From the NCBI GenBank assembly GCA_027605045.1, contig JAQFWX010000133.1:30304-94303 (forward strand): a stretch of 64,000 bases of DNA, read 5' to 3'. The notes below the pieces were generated by a model. It had not been told where the DNA came from, searched no databases, and saw only the letters and a program-made list of their open reading frames with translations. Positions 55,726 to 64,000 of this stretch are shown here, piece by piece. The first letter of the stretch is position 1. Each line of letters begins with the position of its first letter. Both the position numbers and the translations under genes were made by a program. Source of the stretch: Phallus indusiatus. Its lineage: Eukaryota; Basidiomycota; Agaricomycetes; Phallales; Phallaceae.

Positions 55726-58700
55726 CTACGACCCTTGCCGCAGTGGTTGTTGTTGTTGAGGAGGTCCAAGAGCGTTTAATAAAGCATCTATTTCACGTTC
55801 GACATGCCGCCCTGAACTTTCTGAATGAATGGAAGTCGCATTGGATTGTGTAATGGGTGGTGTAGCCACTCTGCGTTGAAAGTTGATAGTACCCGAATCC
55901 ATATTTTTTGATAGGTCGTCTATGAGACGGCCAATCGTCGATGCGTTGGTCCGGTAAACCTATGATATTGCATGTGTTTTTTTCAAAAAAAGAAACAGAA
56001 AGGAAAAACGATTAGACAAAATGAATAAAAGGTACCAAATAAAGGAGAGATGATGTTATTCACTAACCTTTGTCTCGGGTCGAGGGTATTATTGTTGGCA
56101 GCCGGAGTACGCCGCCGTGAATTGGAGTTGTTGCTGTTGGCAGAACTAGTGGTGGTAGTGGTTGGAGTGGCGGTGGCATTGTGGTTGTTGCTGGAACTGC
56201 TATTATTGATATAAGGTCCCTGAGAAACGTTGCTACCCTTGGAATCCCACCGTCTGTGTTCTTTGACACGTATCTCCATATCATCGGTCCCGTCATGACC
56301 ACGTGAGGAAGCCATACTTCGACGGAAGAATGACTGATCATCTTCGTCCTCTGCCCTGAGAGAACTTAAAACAGACCACACAATCCGCCCGTTAGATAGT
56401 TCCAGAACTTCTAAAGCAGGACCGCCGCCATGCCCGTTCTCTTCAGCGTGTGTAACGGACGTATACGGAATTGGTGATGAAGACGCATCTAGATTGCCGG
56501 CATATCCTTCCTGGCTGTTCATTTCGAAACTTGAGAAAGAAAAAAGGATCAAGAATGAAAATAGACATGATAAGTTATAATAATACACACAAGGAACTAG
56601 ATTCGCTAGGCTTTGAAGCATGCGTTCGTGGGGTATTTATCGGAATATTGGCAGGAAGACGGGGCACAGGAGGTTCTCGAGGAGCAGCCGAACCGGTTGA
56701 ATGGAAGGAGGCTGCGCTCGCCGAACGCGACTGTCTTCCTGGAATGGAATCCTTCCTAAGAACGTTATTCAGATCTGAAGCAGAAAGGTTATCATTAGTG
56801 AAGATTAAGGTCCTTCTGACCACTTCCCCTTCTGGATAACGATTAACCGCGGGTGGCCTCAGCGTGGCTGGTCTCAACGCAAGATCAGGCGTTTTCGATC
56901 TCTCAGCATACTCTCCTCCGCCTGCTCCTCGGGTCGTATTATTATTACTAGTCGCTGGATATGTATCATTAATCGTACTTGTCGCATAGTTTGACATCAC
57001 CGTTTGTGTCCGTGGCGGATACCTGGTGGTGGTAGAAGGCATAGTATTAGACCGAGATAGAAGTTCGTTTAGTGCTTCGGGACGAATTCCAAGTTTGCTC
57101 GCAGCAGATAAAAAGTCATTGACAGCTTGCGGATCATGTGGCGAAGCGGCTCGAGAGTCTTCTTCAACAAATGGATTATCCTCTAAATGTGAGGTCGGCA
57201 CTACCATGGGGTCACGCTCGATATCCGCCGAAGGTCGAGGTCGGTTCATCGGGGGAGAAAGAGTATATGAAGGTCTAGCCTGCGATGGGTTTCGCATGAG
57301 TGTTGCAGAAAAACCAGAATCTAGACGGGAATGGCTTGGACTTTCGGGAAGTGGAGATCGAGCTGATTCTTTAACAGCTTCTTTCTTAGACTTCCTGAAC
57401 ATGCCCAAAAGGCTTTTCTTGGGAGCTGTCGCCGTATTTAGTGTCGGCGTCGAGACCTTCAAGCTCGCACTCCTGGTAATTGTGCTTGGAGAAGCGAAAC
57501 TTTGTTGTTGTGAATGTTGTTGTTGTCGCTGCAGCTGCTGTAGTTGTTGTGGTGATGATGATGGATGAACCGCGAGCTTGGGTGATTGCGCAGCAGCGAC
57601 TGGCGAACGATGGACCGAGAGTGGAGAGTGTAGTGAATTGGTTGGACTGGACATACTAGATATTGACGCATCGGATTGGGGTTTAGAACGTAATGAACCA
57701 CGGAATTTACGAAACCTGTCAGTTAGTTTGTTTGTGGGACGATCAACCGGTGAAGCCACAGGAGAAGGTTGTACGGGAGAAGAGACACTAGGCATAGCCT
57801 CAAGGCTTGTTGTAGAGGACAAGGAAGAGGAAATTAGTTGGGGGTTGCTGATATGTTGTACATTAATCGGAGACTTGGGTTTTCGGCGAACGGTTTCATC
57901 GTTTTCAGGAGCTTGAGGCCGACTCTTCAACGCTGCAGTCGCCTCAGTGGCTCGTCTGCTCACGTCTCGTACAAGCTGAACACGATTGTTTGGGGTCATC
58001 ACAATTTGAGGGCTACGCCATAGGCGGGACTGCGGAACTTCCGTCGCTTCCCCCGAGTCTTCTTCGTGAGATTGAGGAGGTGGAGACGCAGGTGAAATAG
58101 GGGCTTCTTCATGGGAAATTCGGGACTCAGATTTGTTCGCTTCGTCTTGTACCGTACTAATGGCATCTACCAGAGCCTTATATCGCGCGGAAGCATCGTC
58201 TTCCCTGCTTTCTCGACCACTGCTGATACTCGGCAAGCGACTACTGCTATCGTCGTCGGTGGTGCTGTGCGGTTCTACCGTGAGTGCGTCCGACGTAGTG
58301 GTGATAGTTGAAGAAGTATTAGATAACGCAGGAGACATAAGACTGGACAAAACTGGGACATCCTGCGAGACGACTTTAGGAGGATCCGGGTTCTGAATTG
58401 CTGGAATATCTTGAATTTCGATTGGAATGGAAACTTTTGGTGGAGACTGAGGCTGTAATTCGGGTATGGTTTCTGGTTGAGATTGTGGTTGAGTTTGAGT
58501 TTGAGCCTGTTGAGGTTGAGGCTCGGGCTGTGATTGATTCTGGTTTTGAATACTGTGTAAAACCGAATCCAACAATGCGTTTGCTCGAGACGTCGACTCT
58601 GTTTTGTTAGGAGCACTCTGATTCGCGACTGGAGTAGGCTGACGGGGAGGCGGCGCTGGGCTAGTAGCCTGTAAATTGTTTGCTTAGTTCTTACTTGTAT

Positions 58701-61648
58701 ACAAAAGATAGAGATTCAGCACTCACCCCGTTCTCACGCGCTTGGGACGCGGAAAAGCTAGCTCGAGAAGCAGACATTCGCCGACGTCGAACAGGAGACC
58801 GAGGTGGTTCAAACAACCTCCTGTTCATAGCATCCTCAACAAGCCGTTTATGCAACACCACCAAATCATTCTCAGTCAATCCAACAGTTCTGCGTAGAAT
58901 ATCCTGCGGGCTTTCAATCGGGTCGATATCCGAAGCATCGTCCGTCTCACTACCATGTTGGTCATGAGAGTTTAAGATCTCCTGCCAGGGTGATCGCTGA
59001 GAATCATAGTCCACTAGTTCGTCCCAGCCAGTTCGTTTTCCATTATCATCCGCTCCCGAATGATAGCTCGATCCAACAGACAGCAAAGAAGTTGCGGAAG
59101 TATTCAAAAGAGGAGAAAACATTGGGCTGGCGCCACCATAAAAACCAAGGTTAACATTCGAAGAAGAATTGGAAGATGAAGGGGTATGTGATGCCACTGG
59201 GGCACTGAGTTGTGTCTGCGTCTGCGTTCTGGTAGTTGTAATCTGTACATGATTTTGGGGAGGAGGGGTTGTGGTATTGATACGTTTCGGAGTTTTTTTG
59301 TTGATAGGACGATTAAGTAGAATAGGATCTTGAGCACTACTGGTATCTGTCGAAGCCCCAGAACGGTCAGTTGGACGGACACGGGAATTAACTGGAGTTG
59401 GAACGCGATTTGCAAGCCGATTACCAGCCGTAGAGCGTGAGCCAATAGGTTGTCCGAGACTAATACTTGTGATTGATGTGTCTGGATGAGAGTCGTTTAT
59501 ACTGGTAGAATGCTGCATCCAGTTCGAAAACTGTGTATAAACATTCGGCGACATATTCTTTTGTCTAAAGAATATCGTATCAGTATGTGGCCAGTCAGAA
59601 CATTTGGTACGTACTGAGCATCAACGACTGATTCGATATTAGCTAAACTACCATTTCGACTATGCCCTCCCAACTCAGGACCGGGAGAACTGGTGTCACG
59701 TGGGGATAGACTTGCTCCTCTTTGTGAATAAGGGGAATGAGGCCGCCATAGTCCTGCTGATGGGGTCGTAGGTCTGGAGACAGAGTATCCCGCGGCTGTA
59801 GTCGTGCCAGGTGTGAAAGGCGATAAAGGTCGACGTAGCATAAAATCGCTCTTGAAACGATCGTCAGGTCCCGGTGAGGGCAAAGGGCTTGGAATTTGTG
59901 CATTGGCTATGCTATTTCCTCTTGAACGAGTGGGGGCTGGAGACGTGGTCCTTAAGGGAATACCGGGAGAAGGACCTCGGTTTGTAGTCCGCAGTATACT
60001 GGGTGGTAGTATGTTCTGTATCGGTACTTCAATAGATGACACAGAGGAGGGGTGATGTTGATGACGGGGTGAATACAACCCACGGTGTTCAGTACTACTA
60101 GGCAACTGGGGAACAGCTGGATAAGCGGGGCTTCTTGCACGTGGTGTAGTAGAGTAACCGTTCGATTCGCCTTCCCGGTCAGAGTCGACGATGCGAGGAG
60201 TCAAAGGACGAGTCATGCCAGGAACATAACCGGGGATTCGAGGAGTTGGTGAGGTTATATCTTGTCTAGTCTGCGGAGCGGGCGAAGGGGTTGGAGAATG
60301 CGCGACTATTTGTGAAGATGCCTGAGCCATGGCGGGAGATGACGACACGTGTCCTTGAGGCAACGGCGAGTCTTCCAAATCACGATCATCAACGGGTCTC
60401 TTCTCTATCCATGACGTTGGCGTCCCCGCAGAGGGCTGTTCACTAAGCTTTGTAGACTAGAAAGGCCATGTGTTGATCATCCCGAAAGGAGATGTGAAAA
60501 ACTACTGAGAGATGCTTACCTGCCCAGTTGGAGGCCTAGATCTTGGTACGACGATGGTTTCTTCCGCATCTTCTTCCATACTACGGATGACCTGCTGTAA
60601 TGCCAACGCTGTTCGCCCCATTTGCTGGGGGGTGAACTCGATGGGCATTTTAGTGGTGGTCTGGGCCTGAGCCGCTGGAAAAGAAACAGCCGGCTTTAAG
60701 CGACCCTTCTCCGGCAACCCATTCAAACCCTCCCCGCTTATGTCTGCATCTGTCTGTGTTGGTGTCGGTGTCGATGTCAGAACGTTGCTGCCCTCTGCAT
60801 CCTTCAATGAGCGAGTGCTCCGCAAACTTCCACCTTGAGAGTCGCTCCCTGTGAGAGATGCCGTACTCCTACTTTCAACACTCGTTTTACTAATAGATTG
60901 ATGATAACTAGGATCGTTGAAACGACCTGACCCAAACAGATTGTTGCTATAACGCTTATTAGACTGTCGAGGGGTGAACGAGACGTCCCCGTGGATGTAA
61001 AGTATGAAGGTGATGTAGGAGAAGATATGGTGGATGAGACTCCACTTCTCATGGAATTTGTGTGCTCGCCGGATTTGCCTAAAACGATGTGTGAGTTGCT
61101 CTCTCCCCTAGCGGCCGATGTGCCATCATCGGGAGTGAAGGTCGATGGGGACGCAGCGGTGTCAGATGCAACAGACGAGATTGTCTGGGACATGCGGGAT
61201 GCCTGGATATCGCCCAGTGCTTGCACAATGATATCCTCCTCCTCTTCTGTGATGTGGATTTCTTCCCCTCTCAATCGTTGTTCGGCAATCCTGGAACGAA
61301 CGACGTCTAGAAAACTGGGTCACCGTTGGAATTGCGGAGGAGAGTGAAACGTCTGCTGAGGCTGATATAAAAAGGAGTTGTTAATTAAAATGCCCTGCGA
61401 AATTTCTAAGCGGCCGTCATACCTGGGAAGAATTAATGATGTTCTAAAATCGCTAACAGGAGGTAATTGTAGGGTAAGATCCTCTTCAGTATTAGACTGA
61501 GACGATAGAGGTTCAACTAGCAGGCTTTCGGGAAGCTGAGAACGTTTGGCATCCGACTTTTTCCTGGTGATATCGAAAACAAATAGGACAGTCTGTTAGT
61601 CGTGAAAAAGGCCAGAAACGGTCTGAATACATGCCGGAACCGATGCAT
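55726..61648 (-). CDS. Very large Ser/Pro-rich disordered protein, conserved basidiomycete type, two apparent frame breaks
   Basis: Function unknown. The probable start ATG at 61648 opens a 14-nt exon (MHRFR) joined by a GC-AG intron to KKSDAKRSQLPESLLVEPLS. Next come SDFRTSLILPSLSRRFTLLR and VVRSRIAEQRLRGEEIHITE then EEEDIIVQALGDIQAS. Further on: SNKRYSNNLFGSGRF, TPQQMGRTALALQQVIRSME, MSPNVYTQFSNWMQHS, TENDLVVLHKRLVEDAMNRR and GMFRKSKKEAVKES. The C-terminal blocks are ALEVLELSNGRIVWSVLSSL and STIGRLIDDLSKNMDSGTIN, with TAG at 55726-55728. Between these ordered islands lie about 1,200 residues rich in Ser, Pro, Gln and Thr. The frame is broken twice by single bases at homopolymers (61311-61314 and 60971-60974). 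Conserved sequence continues on both sides, so I treat it as one gene with likely sequence errors or recent mutations. Confidence 0.7.
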
Positions 61649-62041
61649 CGTGGCTTGACACGTTTATGCGGCCGAAGCGAAACGCTGGAGAGAAACTTCA
61701 ACGAGGCGAACAGCAAAAAGTCTCCGAACAAAGATGATATAGGGAACCAAGAGTGAAGGAAAGGGTATTGACCGAAATGACTGAAAAGTTCTTCGTGGGT
61801 CAGGCGAGGCAAATGCTCATCGACGAGGAGATCAAAGGTAAAAGGTGGCTATTATTTACACACACGCCCAAAACGGAATGAAACATGAGGCTCGGCTTTT
61901 GCCGGGAGCAAATCCCTTCTTAAGGTTAAATCTCTCTTAGAGAATCCATATTCATTTTACAACAATTATAATACAACAGCAACGCAAAAACTAATTTCTG
62001 ATCATGAGGGTGAATCAGTTTGGATATCTCAATGAATCGCA

Positions 62042-63257
62042 TTACTGAGCGTATCTGGCGGCAAAAACCTTTCAGCCGGCACACCAACTTAGGGATAGTA
62101 ATAGACCAACAAACTCACTTCTTCGTCCAATCTTTGGCATTGGAAAGGAATTTGGATTTGTTTTCTTTGAGCAGCTGATCAATGATGGTAATGACGGAAG
62201 AACGGAATATGCAAGGCCAGACAGAAACAGTCGAGAACAATCACAAAAATGAGAACGCAGATACCCAAAAAGTAATTAGTTATATACATTCCCGTAATGA
62301 AATAATAGAATACATACCGCAGCGATCTCCGGGTCAAATGGGTCATCTGGACTAGGGTTGTTGAGCTTCTCTTGGATCGTTCGAAAAACTGAATATCAAG
62401 GCAAACAAACAAAAATGTCGTCAATACCAACTCGCACTAAAAGGCACGCATGCTTTGAAAACACGAGGCTGAATGCTCATCCAGCACCTAATTGTCTCCG
62501 CCTTTATGGCCATCACCTAATGACATAAGACTGACTGACCTATTGAAACTGTAACGCTTGGCTTCCACTGCAATAACAATTTATAAATAAATAAAATTCT
62601 TTTGTTCAGCCAAAAAGAAAGAAAAACATGGACTATGACGAAAGGGTGCGAAAATAGCCCGAATAAAAGGGGCAATACGTACTTCGTCACGTAAGATCGG
62701 AACACATACATGTCCCTCCTCGTCAAATCCGGGGTGATAAATCTTCGTCCCGAATGTGATCTGGCATTATACGACGTACATCGGTTAAAGATCGGTATAG
62801 GAAAAGCTTAAAAACTGTACTGTTGGAGGCTTAAAAGGATAATCGGTCGGAAAGTCGACGCTAAAACGAAAAGTGCCACCCTTGTAGGGACTATCAGACT
62901 ACGATGCGGTGAGGATGAGCGTTATCCGTCTTAGGTATAATGACACAATTAATTGCGCTTACATCCGCCTTCAATTGACAAGCCCAGTGGAGAAGGTTGT
63001 TTTCTGGTGGTTCAACAGTAATGCCCTGATCGAGTTGTTATTTTCTCGGGTTATCTTGTTCAGACAGAAACACAGCATACTGACTGTCACGGGGTTGTTG
63101 ATGATGTCCGCCAGTTCCTATTGAACGAGAATACACTAAAGGGGGAACAATGAAGCAAGGTCCGCTGCACGTACTTTCTGAATGCGTCTGGTATACAAAT
63201 ATTAGGCGGTACTTTAGATGAATAGGTTCAAATGACCCAATACCTATTTGCTGTCAT
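62042..63257 (-). CDS. Ubiquitin-conjugating enzyme E2, UBE2L3/UbcH7-like
   Basis: Transfers ubiquitin (or a ubiquitin-like protein) from an E1 to E3 ligases. About eight small exons join in frame. ATG 63257 gives MTANR, then [33 protein letters not shown] and [20 protein letters not shown]. Then [27 protein letters not shown] (catalytic Cys in HVCVP), [14 protein letters not shown] and [20 protein letters not shown]. The C-terminal helix is [16 protein letters not shown] and the final exon gives KKYAQ with TAA at 62042-62044. The sequence KIYHP--DE-G-VC-P and the closing TKKYA resemble UBE2L3, which favours HECT and RBR ligases. That preference is inferred here. A 62115 stop is avoided because a GTGAGT donor lies there. 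All E2 core elements are intact. Confidence 0.88.
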
Positions 63258-64000
63258 GACTGTGAATGTAGTAAAATGAAGAATGAACAGTATCACTGAA
63301 TGGATGAGTGGCGATCAAGTTGACGCGAATTAGACGCGTAGCCGCGTTGATTAACTAAGCCAAGTTTGTCAGCGCCCTAGCTTCATCGATTCTTCTATCA
63401 CGAAACAAACCCCACCAGCGAAACACCTTGACAGGGGTTTCCGGAAGCTTTCAAGGATTAAAAATAATTTCGATTTTCTTATACAACGAAGAGAACATAC
63501 GCTCACCCAACATCGGCGGCTGATGTATACTATATTCAACCCACATGGATCTACGTTCTGGAAAGATCGCAATCCATGCGAACGAAGGATGATAACCCCA
63601 AGGCTATCAAATCTTAATTGAAAATATTTTGGAACCTTTTACGCCTGTTCACGTCTACCTAAAAATAGTCTTTATTGTCGGATGGGCTTGGGCTCGGGGT
63701 TCGTCATGCTACACAAGCACAGCTCCCCTTGTATCATATGAGATGATCATCTGAGTCTCGGAAGAACACTTTCTCCTTCACAATCTGAATGCGAACATCA
63801 AACCTTTGCCGTGCATCGGGTTGTTTAAGGTGCATCGATGTTCCAAATTTTTATAAGGAGCTAACTTTCGAGATCATTCCATCCTTGTTCAGTCACATCC
63901 GAGCATCTGGATTTTGCGGATATCACGGCATTGGCATCTCAGAATCGACTGCGTACCCTTGCCTTCTATTTTTCTTGCAGCCCTTAATAAAATGTCCTGG
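63258..64000. other. Upstream flank of the E2 gene, no further gene seen
   Basis: About 740 bp to the window edge. Open frames (for example minus strand 63369-63572) are short and unrecognised. It should hold the E2 promoter; nothing specific could be assigned. Confidence 0.5.

Noticed and set aside
57026..57568. 180-codon plus-strand frame inside the large Ser/Pro-rich gene
   Set aside because: It is the antisense of a low-complexity exon; the Cys run is the reverse reading of Gln codons.
1..64000. Possible biosynthetic cluster or new defence system
   Set aside because: The genes are mostly unrelated housekeeping functions on both strands; no core biosynthetic enzyme, NLR-type receptor or transposase was seen.

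Overview
This is a stretch of nuclear DNA from a filamentous basidiomycete fungus, most likely an Agaricomycete. Nearly every gene is cut by short spliceosomal introns (about 45-70 nt, GT-AG with CTNAC-like branch sites). Several protein families are typical of that class: a seven-transmembrane DUF6533-type protein, a DUF6593-type protein, an arrestin-like protein, a spartin/senescence-domain protein and fungal PL8 lyases. All gene calls come from reading translated exons and splice sites by eye; no database search was possible.

Layout. 0-3 kb: 3' part of cytosolic tryptophanyl-tRNA synthetase, then a LOG-family phosphoribohydrolase. 3.5-13.3 kb: two convergent secreted polysaccharide lyase family 8 (PL8) genes with a SIP5-type RING-like gene between them. 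14.6-15.2 kb: a small CBP4 gene (complex III assembly). 16-18.7 kb: a 37-bp perfect inverted repeat, a jacalin-like lectin gene and a repeated 18-bp motif with a small hairpin. 18.8-23.4 kb: a spartin-like gene and PSO2/SNM1 (cross-link repair). 24.4-26.2 kb: a DUF6533-type membrane protein. 26.5-33.7 kb: an accessory zone with a kinase-like (APH-fold) gene, coding-like relics, internal duplications and a direct repeat about 3.8 kb apart. 33.7-39.2 kb: an arrestin-like gene and an SLC35F6-type transporter with a 6-nt microexon. 39.2-49 kb: a gene-poor tract of almost 10 kb with a 255-bp foldback element and two independent tandem duplications. 49-55 kb: a serine-rich small protein, NTAQ1 (N-terminal glutamine amidase), a BTB/POZ protein and a DUF6593 protein. 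55.7-63.3 kb: a very large Ser/Pro-rich protein and a UBE2L3-like E2 enzyme.

Most genes are single-copy housekeeping genes (translation, DNA repair, mitochondrial assembly, ubiquitin and N-degron pathways) with no operon-like logic. NTAQ1 and the E2 both belong to protein turnover, but their proximity is probably coincidental. The material most deserving a second look is the set of GC-AG introns, the microexon, the paired PL8 genes, the inverted and tandem repeats, and two single-base frame breaks at homopolymers in the large Ser/Pro-rich gene. I found no convincing tRNA or rRNA gene, CRISPR array or complete transposon, and no clear evidence of an entirely new multi-gene system.
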